NCBI RefSeq assembly: GCF_030247195.1
Contig: NC_080671.1
Location: 33,392,343-33,456,342 of the forward strand
Source of the DNA: Topomyia yanbarensis
Lineage: Eukaryota; Arthropoda; Insecta; Diptera; Culicidae
Direction: 5' to 3'
Length of the DNA stretch: 64,000 nucleotides
Below the pieces are notes generated by a model, which was given only the letters and a program-made list of their open reading frames with translations, made no database searches and was not told the DNA's origin. Every line of letters starts with the position of its first letter. The first letter of the stretch is position 1. Of the stretch, positions 1 through 10,226 are shown one piece after another. The position numbers and the translations under genes are program-made.

Positions 1-360
1 GGTGTGGTTTCTGTCTTATCTTTGTTAAAGTTAATCAACCACGTATACGGTAAATGCATGATAAATACTTGCTTCACTTCGCCGCACAATTTCAGTTCAA
101 TTTAGTAATTTTCTTTTTTTTTAACGATAATAATTTTATTTGTCAAAAGTAATGACAATCTTTTATTATAAATATAGCAACACTGCCAAACATCATTTCG
201 CTATCCCTGCAGTAACAATGCGTACGGTGCAAAAAGTCAGAATCAACCAATCGGGAGCTGGAACATTCTGACGAAAAATTGGAACAAAAACGGCCCCCCA
301 TATTGTCACGTCTTGTCTTAGATTTCAACCTGCTCATCATTATTGAGTACTAGAAAGATT
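1..360. other. No feature recognised
   Basis: AT-rich sequence with no coding-like reading frame, repeat or RNA gene that I can support. Confidence 0.3.
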
Positions 361-888
361 GTGGTGTGAAGAAATGGACGCTTGATGAACAAAAGTTTTA
401 GTAACTTTTACTTATCTAGTGTACATGGCACGAATGTTATCGTTGGTAACGACATTGTTTTTCGTGAATGAAATGAAATCATTCGTTTATTTCAATAAAT
501 GTTTGTGTATATTATGATCGACTTCATTGGTCGCACGAATTAATTTCGTTCATCTTAGAAAAGTTTTCGTATTTATTGTCTTCTTATTTTTTCATTCGAT
601 CTTTTGGGATCGATGTTTGACAACACCGATTTTTTAGTTAAAAAAACAGATCTGGCAAAATCGATTTTATTGTGATATGAAGAAATGGTCGCTTGATGAA
701 CGAAAGTTTTCGTGAATTTTACTTATTTAGTGTACATTGCACGAATGTTGTCGTTGAAAACGACATTAATTTTCGTGAATGAAACGAAATGTTTTGTTTA
801 TTTTAATAAACGTCTATGTATATTACAAACAATCCCGTTGGTCGCACGAATTCATTTCGTTCATCTAAGAGAAGTTTTCGTATTTAAT
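361..888. repeat. Tandem pair, period about 310 bp
   Basis: Two diverged direct copies lie at about 361-580 and 671-888. Both begin with a variant of GTGATATGAAGAAATGG and end near AAGTTTTCGTATTTA. The spacer at 581-670 is not visibly duplicated in full. Both copies are rich in TTCGT and ACGAA, the same sequence flavour as the TTTCGTGA-rich elements at 21.6-25.9 kb, so this may be a relative of that family. No coding capacity is evident. Confidence 0.75.
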
Positions 889-2021
889 AGTATATTCTTT
901 TGACATTGCTCCGGCAGAGAAAAACTCAAAGTTATTCATACAAAACCATCGAGCAGTTTGCGATGGCTCGACTGAATCCGTACTGCTCCAGATTCTGGAT
1001 CAACTAGAAACGGAAGAGGTTTAGAAAATCTTCCTAAAACCGGCGGACACGGATACGACTACTAAATAGTCAGACCGAGACCGTCGTGATCATCAACAAT
1101 TATATAACGTATAGCAACAATGACTCCATATTGAAGCTCTGTTGACGTTGACGGTTCGACGAATGGTGCTCGTAAATATTATAAAGATATTCGTATATAG
1201 CAGCGAACAATTCGTTTGCCGAACGAAGCTGTTTCGTAATAACCCAACGAAAGTCGTTTCGTGGTTTTCACGAAAAACTCGTAATAAAAATAAATGTTTC
1301 AATAGAACTACAAAGGATTCATTATATCTACGAAAAATTCGTATATTTTATGAAAATTATCTGTACGAAACTAATGCATAGCGATTTACGAATATATTGT
1401 ATCAGTGTACAGATAAACCATTACATTCATAGTACAATTTTTCAAACCATATTTCTACAAATTTTACTACTACTGATGTGATATGTAGTGTTTCTTCGAG
1501 AATATATTCTCCAAATAGCTAAACAGTTCGGTTAATGATCATTTTAATGAGTTGAGATTGTTTTGTTAAGGAACCTGAAAAAGAGAAGATTTTTATATTT
1601 TATTTCTATTGATTTCGTAACTGGCGAAGAATAACGCTATCGCGACCCATATGTGAAGTGAATGTCAAAACGACGGATCTGGTTTATTAATGACTTTGGA
1701 TCTAAATCTAGAAAATTACAAAATTTCTTCATTCAGCGGAACTAAATATTGTGTTAGACCCTTTCGAAAATTATTCTGATGATTTTTACATGTGTGTTAG
1801 TAGTTCAATGCACCCCATTGAAATTAGTTGGAATATAATTGGCAGGTTTCTGTCAGAAATCCTGCTCAAATGACACAACCTATCCCTACTCGGAATCGGT
1901 CGTTTGATTTGAGTTGGAATTTCGACGAAAGTCATTCGAAAATCCAATTCAAATTCCAGTTGGGTTTGGGAAGGAGCTTTTTTTTACCTTCTTGGGTGTT
2001 GTTACGACTGTGGATGCTTCA
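889..2021. other. TTCGT-rich stretch, then plain AT-rich DNA
   Basis: From about 1142 to 1410 the sequence is dense in TTCGT/ACGAA motifs, including TTTCGTGGTTTTCACGAAAA. It ends near TATCAGTGTAC, which resembles the TACACTGA-type ends of mosquito TA-flanked elements. It may be the right-hand part of the element that includes the 361-888 pair. From 1411 to 2021 I see nothing definable. Confidence 0.35.
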
Positions 2022-2499
2022 GGGGAATGTATTCGGCTGTTCAGTCCTATAAATTTTAGCGAACACTAATTTTGATAATGTCCAAACGTTTCAACCGTTG
2101 GTTCCGGTCTTCTTCAGTGGAGATTCTCTGTAATGTTCTTGTTACTCGCTTCTTCAAGGCGATCTATTGTCATTTTAACTGCCTTCCAATTATTTGGCGC
2201 TAAAAATTGGTCGCGCTAAAACCTCCGTGCCCGAAAATAGTGTTTCCTCCGGTGACAAGAAAAGATTTTTTCCCAAATTTTTTTTCCGAGTATCAAATGA
2301 AACAGTGCGACAAATTTTTAGCGCCAAATAATTGGAAGGCAGTTATAATGACAATAGATCGCCTTGAAAAAGCGAGTAACAAGAACTTTACAGTGAATCT
2401 CCACTGAATAAGACCGGAACCAACGATCGAAACGTTTGGACATTACCAAAATTAGTATTCGCTAAAATTTACAGGACTGAACAGCCGAATACATTCCCC
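2022..2499. repeat. Foldback (inverted-repeat) element
   Basis: The left arm (2022-2216) starts GGGGAATGTATTCGGCTGT. It is repeated in reverse complement at 2307-2499, which ends ACAGCCGAATACATTCCCC. Arms are about 195 bp with scattered mismatches, and the loop is about 90 bp. No coding frame spans it. No clean target duplication abuts the arms. A TTTTTACCTTC match lies at 1981-1991 and again at 2502-2512, offset from the left arm by about 30 bp, so the true left boundary may lie further out. Confidence 0.85.
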
Positions 2500-2939
2500 C
2501 CTTTTTACCTTCATTAATTGAGCCGAATTTGGGAACTGTGAGACGAACTCTTAGGAGCATTGAGATGAAATCAGGGGCGCGATAGTCACAACTTTATAAC
2601 ATTTATTAGTGAAAATGGCGGAAAGTTTTAGTTTTTAAGCTTTGTAGGTCGTGTGTCTTTATGTAGCTAGCTATGTTTGCCTAAAACTTTCATTAATGGT
2701 TAAATATATTGCAGAATAATCTAGTTTTTCCCCAAACATGCTACTAATGAGATGAATAAGGGAGCGTCTATCCTATAAAAATTAAGTTAGATAGAAATTT
2801 AACTGAATCAATACGACACGAAATGATATCATTTACAAATGAGACCATTCTATATTCTCGGCGCTCTTTGAGTATTTAGATGTTAATAAGCATACAGCGA
2901 GCTTTATAAGATGGGAGAGGAAATCGTATCCAATCTAAT
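2500..2939. other. No feature recognised
   Basis: AT-rich spacer between the foldback element and a coding-like frame. Nothing definable was seen. Confidence 0.3.
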
Positions 2940-3233
2940 TTGCGAAGTGCAAACAATAAAAAGTACCTTTGTACAGATTCTATTCTTCCTTCATGTGTGA
3001 TTGAGAAAGGAGACCAAACTATGCTACAATATTCCAGTAAAATTAATGAAGAAGAAGAATGCGAAGCTTGGAGTGTCTTGCCAGCTGGTATGATATCATG
3101 CAGAATGGAATCAAAGCGGCCACAAAAAGCAATTAAAATTCTTAGTCCTTCAAAAGTTCGAGCGGTACTCGCAAAAAATCAACTTTTGTTAGCGATATTT
3201 ATCGGTATATTAATATCTATTATATTTATTTAA
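2940..3233 (+). CDS. Unrecognised 97-residue frame with C-terminal membrane segment
   Basis: I do not recognise this frame. It would encode 97 residues: a polar, partly acidic middle (EEEECEAW near residues 37-44), a basic stretch (KRPQKAIKILSPSKVRAVL), and a strongly hydrophobic end (LLLAIFIGILISIIFI) reaching the stop. That layout would fit a tail-anchored protein, or the last exon or fragment of a longer protein. The ATG has no supporting context and the frame may begin upstream as an exon. A second coding-like scrap lies about 180 bp downstream (3408-3721), so both could be pieces of one decayed gene or transposon ORF. It could also be a chance frame in AT-rich DNA. Confidence 0.25.
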   Translation: MRSANNKKYLCTDSILPSCVIEKGDQTMLQYSSKINEEEECEAWSVLPAGMISCRMESKRPQKAIKILSPSKVRAVLAKNQLLLAIFIGILISIIFI

Positions 3234-3407
3234 CTGCAGGAATTTACTACGAATTTATCCTTACCATTCATACCTGCTTTGTGCTATTGAAGGTAATTTT
3301 CTGCATTTTTATTTCGAAGAAAGCATTCTAAAGCATTTCTTTCGAAGATTAGAACTATAGTTCATTATGGTATTTTATTACAAACTGATTAATTTTCTGT
3401 ATAATAG

Positions 3408-3721
3408 CTAACACTGAGGAAGAAAAAAATTGTAAGAACAAGGTGCGTCCAAACAGTGAAAAAACTTGAAGAGGAATTATCAAACCAAAATAACACTCTT
3501 GGAATGGCCAAACAGAACGGACAGATAAAATTATCAAAAAATTACCCAATGAAATTCAGTCAATACTTCATATTACAAAAGCGTATGAATGCTATGTGGT
3601 AAGAGTGAATGAAACCAGAGATGCAAATGCTATGCTAGTATGCGTGGAAGAGAACAGATTCGAAGATTTTTCAAAAAACTCAGAAAGTAAAAAAGCAGAT
3701 TGTTGTCAAAATTTCAAGTAA
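3408..3721 (+). pseudogene. Frame-shifted coding-like scrap with coiled-coil flavour
   Basis: Two overlapping plus frames look coding-like. The first (from about 3408) includes TVKKLEEELSNQNNTLG, a heptad-like polar stretch, and stays open to about 3601. The second (about 3494-3718, stop TAA 3719-3721) includes IIKKLPNEIQSILHI, then YVVRVNETRDANAML and a Cys-containing end. A frame change near 3520-3540 would join them. There is a pyrimidine-rich stretch and AG at 3406-3407, which could be an old splice acceptor. I cannot assign a family. It is supported only by length and composition, so it may be chance. Confidence 0.25.
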
Positions 3722-5561
3722 TTACACAAAAACATATGTTAATTAAAACCCATATTAATTTATTATCTCCAAATGCACTATGTTATATTCCACTTTAGTG
3801 AAGAGAAATTTAGGAAAAACTCACTATAGAGCAAAATTGACTTAAATCGCATGTGCGTGTTAAGGGCACAAAACCTATAACTAAATTAGTTATGGAATTT
3901 GCCTCTCGACATCGTCTCATCAGAATCCGTCAATAACTTAGTGACAGGACTAAGCTAGCGCCGCATTGACGCTAGCTTTAAAAACGAAAACAATATTTGT
4001 GTTTCTGAGCAAACCCCTAGTCCTGTGTGGTGTCCCGCAAGAAAAGGAGCTCTGATTAAGCTGATGACGCTCCATTGTTTACCCTCCATATACCAACCAT
4101 TGTTTACCATTTCCGCAAAATGTCGCAAAACACAAATCGGTACCCACGAGCCGTGACACGTCGACAAGAAATAGAATCCCAAATACATACGTGTTATTTG
4201 TGTGTGATGTTGCAATCCCACATCTGGTTGGCGATGGTCGCTAGATAGGTCTCCAACATCGCACCACACTATTGCAACCACTACCAACAGCTGATTCAAT
4301 ATGGCGATGCGAATGCAAATGATGACGACGACGCCGCGGCGGTGACGGCAGTACAATGCGGAAAACTTAAGTGGTTTACGAAATCAGCCAGTGAGCAAAC
4401 CGCGAGAAGGTGTGTCATCACAGCATCATCATCAGCATCGTCGTCGTCGGGGGTGTCACTGAAAAGAAAATGAGGAAAAGACGCCATCCGATTGTTTGCT
4501 GCTGTATGATGCGACTGATTTCCTTGTGACTGTGCTGCTAGACGGCAAGATTGGTGAGAACTGAATGGATCTCATTAGTGACCATCAGTGGGGTCAAATG
4601 ATCAGCGTGTTGTAAGTTTTTTCAGTAATAAACAATCGAATATTAATACGAGTGCTGTTAGTTCGTCTAATGTGTCATTCATGTTTACCGTGTTTGTAAT
4701 CAAATTCAGTGGTCACGCACAATTTTTTTTACTTACAAACATTAAACATTCAACAGCGTAAACGAATCCGAAAAAGAAGCATAACAACCGCGCACAGCCG
4801 GTGATTTGTTTTGATTTTTCCCCTTCCTCGACCGAGAGGATACCACACGTGGAGATTGTCTTAAAACTTGTTGCCAAAAAAAACAACCGACACTGAGAGA
4901 AAGAGCAGGCTGTGCAGTTTGGCGCGAAAGCTAAATACCGCGACGCGACGGCATGGCATTCGCGTAATCGTCGCGAGGGTGACCGGATTGGGGTGCACCA
5001 TCAGGAAAAAGAGACTGGCGTGAATGAATGAATGACAGAAGCGGACGAAAAAAAATCTAGGTAAAGTGTGTGTGTGTCTGACTGTCTGGGGCTGGTTTGT
5101 AGGTAACAATAATCATAAAAATCGCCGCTTCCTCCGCCCGTCAGATTTCGTAACACCCGTGTACCTCTACCGTCGTCGTCCCGACCACGGTGTGGGCAAG
5201 ACGCTGCTGCTGCCGCGACAGGGTGCGTTTTGGTCAACGACGTAACGCTCGTCATCTGTGTACGGGGAAGCGTGGTGAAAGGGAGGTTTGATTTTCTCGA
5301 GACGCGCGCGAGTGTGAGAAGAAATGAATATTTATTGTGATGCAATCGATGCGCCTCCATGTGGAGATGATGAACGCGAGGATGATGATGATGATGATAA
5401 TGTTGTTGGTGGTGGTTGTGGTGGCTAACGACGATTAGCGGCGGCATTTATTTGGAACAATTGTCTTATGAGAAATTTGGGGTACGTTGAAATGCCAGCT
5501 ATTTTTTTGTTGTTCCATCCTCGGTGGATGAAGATTGATGGGTGATTTTGTTCAACCGGCG
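3722..5561. other. GC/CpG-richer single-copy stretch, possible host 5' or regulatory DNA
   Basis: From about 3955 to 5460 the composition shifts to many CpGs and triplet-like runs (GATGACGACGACGCCGCGG near 4319, CATCATCATCAGCATCGTCG near 4424, GATGATGATGATGATGAT near 5381). It has none of the repeat signatures that fill the rest of the window. Such stretches in mosquito DNA often flank or lie within host genes. I see no convincing exon, no clear TATA and Inr pair, and no splice-bounded frame. Long minus-strand His- or Ser-rich frames here are translations of the triplet runs. Confidence 0.3.
5381..5425. repeat. GAT/GTT/GGT triplet microsatellite
   Basis: Six GAT units (5381-5398) are followed by imperfect GTT and GGT triplets to about 5425. 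Confidence 0.8.
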
Positions 5562-6234
5562 TTACAGGTACTTATTACCTGGCGGGGTGCCAAAAATGCG
5601 GTTAAGACGCGGAAAGGTTATGCAACGTGGGATGTAGGTTAAACCTGCCATAGCTGAAGTAGGAAACGCGATCTTTCGGAGAGGCCGACGTAATAAACTA
5701 AATCCTGCAACCGACAAGTTGCGCTCCGTGAGTGGCTTCCATTTGAGGGGACCACATATCAGCTGAGTTTTCAGGTTTCGATCGTTGGAAATTGCAACCG
5801 AAGGAAATTCTATCCGAAGCTGCGTAAGGTTTCTGATCCTGTGTCGCATCCTGTAATGTTCGCACAAAATCTGCATACACGAACAAAAAGACGACAGATT
5901 GAGACATAATCCCTTCCCTTTGATGGTTCTGATGGGCGGTGGTTGCATGCATGTCGATGACACCGATACCATCTGCAGCGAGGATCGACCGACATTCCAG
6001 AGGATCGCTGCTGTGGAACGAGGATCGTAATTTGAGATTTATCCGGTCTGATGTAAATAGGGGAAGGAGAGTTTGAGGTTGGACAAACGGCGATGGAATC
6101 TTGTCGATGTCGAACAGATTGCGTTTAAGGAAGTTCCGCAGACAGGCATTGGCGTCTGGGACGCGGTCAAAAATGCTCACCGAGGTATGAGAGGAGTTTT
6201 GTCTAGATGAAAGTAAGGAACGATTCGAGATCAT
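5562..6234 (-). CDS. Unrecognised minus-strand frames (178 and 136 residues, overlapping)
   Basis: Two long minus frames overlap. The first is 5698-6234 (178 residues, including LRNFLKRNLFDIDKIPSPF and a possible signal-like MSQSVVFLFVYADFV near residue 109). The second is 5562-5972 (136 residues, ending FGTPPGNKYL). I recognise no domain in either. Both are longer than most chance frames in this window, and the base composition is balanced. The region could be a decayed gene that changes frame near 5700-5970, an exon, or chance. Viral-glycoprotein and retroelement origins were considered, but no diagnostic motif was visible. A codon-bias test or protein search would decide. Confidence 0.2.
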
Positions 6235-6507
6235 TTGGTTCGTTGCTGTCTAGGTGCGGTAAATTTCATTGATGTAGTCATTTTTCTGATCGTACAATCT
6301 CTAACGCATTAATTCGTACACCAATCACCCATCATCATCAACGTTGACTCATTTTGCTTTGTGTGTATCTTCCATTCATGTTCGGATATGTGTGTGAGTA
6401 CACACAGCTGTTTGAATCGAGCATTGTACAACTGAACATCGTTCGCTTGGGTTCAATGTTTGAGGCGAATATGTAGGTAGGTATATCTAATTTGTGTGTC
6501 TACCCCA

Positions 6508-6595
6508 TTAGGCATAAATACGTTAGGCATACGTACGTTAGGCATAATGGACGTTACGCATAAAGACGTTAAGCATAAAGGACGTTAGGCATAAA
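6508..6595. repeat. Minisatellite, 15-16 bp unit, about six copies
   Basis: The unit is approximately TTAGGCATAAAGGACG. Starts are seen at 6508, 6523, 6538, 6554, 6569 and 6585, with one to four substitutions or a 1-bp length change between copies. Confidence 0.9.
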
Positions 6596-7014
6596 TTATC
6601 ATATTGAAGTTTGATTGTAAGGAAATCACTTTTAGCGTTGACGGCCTCGGGTGGTAAGAGCACAAATGTTTGACATTGTTTGATGTTGAAGAAATCTTCA
6701 CTCATAGAAAGGATGGAGAACAAATGCTTGGCATGCGAAAAGTTTGTTTACGCTAATTTCTCGTCGAACAACCGATAAATTGCACCTGACTAAAATAGGC
6801 TAAATCACGGTATCTTTGTCGAACAACTTTAGTAAAAAAATTCGGCATCCGTAAAATTTCGGGACATGAAAGAATTAACTTTTCCCTTTCATTTGAAAGT
6901 AAAATTAAAATATTCTGTCGAGGGGTCTAGAACAACTTTTATTTTAAAGTTTTTTGATTGAAAACTTAAGTTTTTTTTAATGCAATTAATTCGCATTTTT
7001 GCTACTAATTTATT
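6596..7014. repeat. Dispersed repeat, 'AAAGTTGTTCT' family
   Basis: The part at about 6780-6990 matches, in reverse complement, the sequence at about 14400-14660. Shared landmarks are AGAATATTTTAATTTTAC-type sequence, an AAAGTTGTTCTGGA / TCTAGAACAACTTT block and a poly-A/T end. A further related stretch lies at about 12775-12880. The remaining 6596-6779 shows nothing definable. Confidence 0.6.
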
Positions 7015-7379
7015 TTTTATTTATTTTATTTGGAGCAGGGAAAAGCCCCCTGGAGTGCCCATTTTGAGCTCAGTCTCCAGAAGGCATAAAACCTCCTCTT
7101 CTTTTCGAATTTGAGTTCAAGTAGATTACGTTTTACTTAACATTGTATCTCTTTTAACAGCGACACTTTCCAGTGAGCCTAAGCTCTATTAAGGAAGTGT
7201 ATAAATTGTAAATTCACTTATTAAATATTATGCTTCATTATCTTAATAAATTAAACTTCGAATGAACGATCGTTAGTGGCTGGCATTGATGAGTGGTGGG
7301 TGGCGATGATTGTCGTGTGGCGACGAGTGGTGGGTGGCAGACCTTGTGCGGAGATATCGGGCGAGAAAAAAAAAGAAAC

Positions 7380-7865
7380 GGTATAAGTATATGGTGGCTT
7401 GTTCATGACCGGTACTGCGAAATTCTGTCTTTGATACTGCTGTCTGTGTTCGGCCTAATTAGGAAAAAGTTTCCAGTCTACCTGGAAGTACGGTCGTGTT
7501 AGATTCTGCTTAGTACAATGTTGTGATGCATTGATTGGTTGGTTGCGATTTTCCGCATATTAATGAGTATTTGGAACCCGTATAATGCTCGTATGGGAAT
7601 GACGGTATCGTTGACATCGGAGTATAGGTGGTTTGTGAGGTACAGATGTGGTTTTTGGTATACAATTTCTAAGCATCGATTCTGGATCACTTGTAACTTC
7701 CGGAGCTTGGATCGGCTGGCGGCTCCCCAGTTAGCTACAAAATATTGTAATCTTGAGTAAATTAGCGATATGTACAACTGCTTAACCCAGTTTTTTGGTA
7801 TGAATGCTGAGACTTTTCGAAGAATTCCACAGAATGAGCTGAGTTTATTGTTCAATGCTGCTATA
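7380..7865 (-). pseudogene. RT thumb and C-terminal part of the retroelement
   Basis: From the hAT boundary the minus frame reads AALNNKLSSFCGILRK, then LYISLIYSRLQY, SKLRKLQVIQNRCLEIVY and SDVNDTVIPIRALYGFQIL. This is the usual thumb-domain pattern of Jockey/CR1-type reverse transcriptases, with the family's conserved 'LY.SLI.S.L.Y' and 'L..IQNRCL' blocks. After a stop near 7499, a GNFFLIRPNTDSSI stretch continues the family C-terminus to about 7400. The 5' part of this protein lies beyond the hAT insertion at 10219 and above. No RNase H domain was seen. The sequence is inactive through its stops. Confidence 0.8.
7858..7865. repeat. 8-bp target duplication CTGCTATA (left copy)
   Basis: Identical to 10219-10226 on the other side of the hAT element. 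Eight bases is the hallmark length for hAT insertion. Confidence 0.9.
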
Positions 7866-9056
7866 CAGGGCCGTCGAGAGCCGCGCCGGGCCCCGGGGTT
7901 TGAAGTACTGACGGGCCCTACCATATATGACTTCTTATTTCAATATCGATTAGAGAAACGATACGGATGCAAGACTTTCAATTAAGCTATTTTTTATGAA
8001 GATTGTTTATTTGACACGATTCAGTGTGTTTGCTTGACAGAGTCGTCAGTATTTTAAACATGTAATAGATGGAAAAAATAAAAATTAATAAAGGAATATT
8101 TGTGGTTGGCCATTAGAATGACTTGCGTCCAACTTGCCATTGCAATTGGAAACCTTTTTTGCGGCGTTGCCATATAGTCCATATCGCCATCGTTCATGCT
8201 CCCTTGACGCACGTTAATGCTGCCCAGAATCAGAGCTTAGAAAAATTGACATCCCTTCGTGAGCTTGAAAAAGAAACAAAATTCAATTCATGCCCGCCGC
8301 GATGAATTGAATGTTTGGTTTGTTTCCCTCGTCCTTCGCTTTTTAGGTACAACGCATTCATGTTCGGTTTCAGGAGTAAACTGAATCTTGTTTCTTTGCT
8401 AGCTCTGAGAGGGATTATCAAGCAAAAGTGCACAAGTTATAAATTACGCAGTTCAGTTATACTCGAAAATGTAAAAGAACTTCTGCCTTCAAACTGTCCA
8501 CATAGTAACAAATGAATGCTTTGGTTGGTGAATGAATTTATATTTCCTCTGCACTCAACCATTCGATTCTGCATAAAATTTCAGTCAGTTTGGAAGTGAA
8601 TGAATGAGGGAATCGTTGAAACTGAATATTGGTTTCAGCAAATTAATCAGAAATAGGCAGCTGAATGTGAAATTTCGCACCACTGATGCTGCCTTGTTTC
8701 TTGTTGTTGGTACATGTTGTTGATTTTGAGGTACTGGATGCAGCTATTGCAGTTGTCACTATGACCTGAACGAATTTTCTTAATCGGTTTCTGAACATGG
8801 TAAAATCGGTTATGGAATCAGTTGTTGCATTTGCGCTGACATTCAGAGAGAAAACATTCCGAATGCGATGACTAGGATCCAATAGCGAAGTTTGCTGTTA
8901 AAAAGACTGAGACAGAGAGTTGTGAGAGAAAGAGTTTCAACTTTTGGTGGTGGGTAGAATAAGTATCTAGTTAAATTCCCATATTTTTTGCATCAAATGT
9001 GTACACTGCAACCTCCATTTACGAACCAAGCCAAGGGTTCGTAAATTGAATTAGTT

Positions 9057-9332
9057 CGTTTTTAGGGTTTTGATCGTAAAAAAGTTCGCTTCACAGTTCT
9101 TATTAAAATTCATTGGTTGAGCAACATTATCGATAACCCTAACAATATGGGTATTTCCGGAACGGGCTTGACAAGTACATGATGAAAATGGATATATCCA
9201 TTTTCATCATGTACTTGTCAAGCCCGTTCCGGAAATACCCATATTGTTAGGGTTATCGATAATGTTGCTCAACCAATGAATTTTAATAAGAACTGTGAAG
9301 CGAACTTTTTTACGATCAAAATCCCTAAAAAC
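9057..9332. repeat. Near-perfect 276-bp palindrome inside the hAT element
   Basis: The centre is at GGATATATCC (9190-9199). Each arm is about 135-138 bp and base-for-base complementary apart from one extra T near 9322. There is no spacer. The arms contain CGGGCTTGACAAGTACATG and ATCGATAACCCTAACAATA. The transcript would fold into a very long hairpin. Confidence 0.95.
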
Positions 9333-9863
9333 GGTACCTTTTTGAAATCCAGGATGGAAACTTCCGATTGAACAATAATCTCGATAACCCTAACAATTTG
9401 GGAACTTTTGAAACGGGCTTGACGAGTAGATGATAGAAATGCCCTAATAAACATCTTATGATCCAAGAGCCTAACGACCTGTTCAGGATATCATCCAAAC
9501 AATATGTGGAATCGTTGGACTGTATGGCTTAAAGTTGGCGTATATTTTTTTTCTATTAGGGCGGCTTGGAGCTGTTTCGAACAATATCTGTATAAACTAT
9601 GAGGGTATTTTTAAGCGGGTTTGACGAGTAGATGTGCGATGCCCTTTTGAAGGCCAATATAGCGTTGAGTTGAGTTGGTTGAGAAAAGTTTTCTATAATC
9701 ATATCATTCGCATCAGAAATCACTATTCCTATATCTATCATATGATTATCTTATTTCGAAAACGTTAATATTTTAAGTTATAATGATGTCTTAACTGGAA
9801 TTCGCCATCTTGGTTTTTAAAATGGCTTCATACATTGATTTTCGTCATCTACTCGTCAATCCC
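9163..9863. repeat. Dispersed short unit related to CGGGCTTGACGAGTAGATG
   Basis: Copies are at 9163-9181 and its palindromic mate near 9208-9226, then 9414-9432 and 9616-9634, with an inverted copy near 9846-9863. Flanks such as ATCGATAACCCTAACAAT are shared between the palindrome and the 9385-9412 copy. This suggests a decayed array of one parental unit. Confidence 0.75.
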
Positions 9864-10218
9864 ATTCCGAAAATATCTAACTTTTATTAGTAACAGTTAG
9901 CTAAGAATATGATAAATTGTATACCACTTCATTCTGCACACTTTGAAAAACGCTTGCGATAAATGAAACCCGAATGGTTCAATTGCACTGTTAAATTAAT
10001 CTAATTGGGTTACGTTCACGTACTTCAGAAAACCATTGGAACGATTGGAACGTATTTGATTATAATTGTAATTGTAATTTAATTGCAGTGTCAACAGAAA
10101 CAATAAACTTCAACAATTAAATTAAAATAAATATAATTCAGTTAAAAATGCGGGCCCCCAAAACAGACCCGGGCCCCAGGGTAGTTGCCCCCCCTGACCC
10201 CCCCTCTCGTCGGGCCTG

Positions 10219-10226
10219 CTGCTATA
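10219..10226. repeat. 8-bp target duplication CTGCTATA (right copy)
   Basis: Right-hand mate of 7858-7865. Confidence 0.9.

Larger units (their letters stand above)
7866..10218. mobile_element. Non-autonomous hAT element, 2,353 bp
   Basis: The left end reads CAGGGCCGTCGAGAG and the right end, in reverse complement, CAGGCCCGACGAGAG (13 of 15 match). GGGCCC-rich subterminal sequence occurs at both ends. It is flanked by an 8-bp duplication, CTGCTATA. These are the defining marks of the hAT superfamily: CAGGG-type ends and 8-bp target sites. I see no transposase frame or BED/dimerisation domain inside, so it is probably mobilised in trans. It inserted into the RT of the minus-strand retroelement. 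It contains a near-perfect long palindrome (9057-9332) and several short related units (9163-9863). Confidence 0.93.

Noticed and set aside
5001..5447. Long minus-strand His/Ser-rich frame (148 residues)
   Set aside because: Its His runs are the translation of GAT/GGT triplet repeats. There is no domain and it is overlapped by another frame.
5562..6234. Viral-like glycoprotein or other endogenous viral origin
   Set aside because: No diagnostic motif, cysteine pattern or flanking viral gene is visible. Kept only as an unrecognised frame.
7866..10218. hAT transposase inside the 7.9-10.2 kb element
   Set aside because: The frames inside are all short and show no transposase motif.
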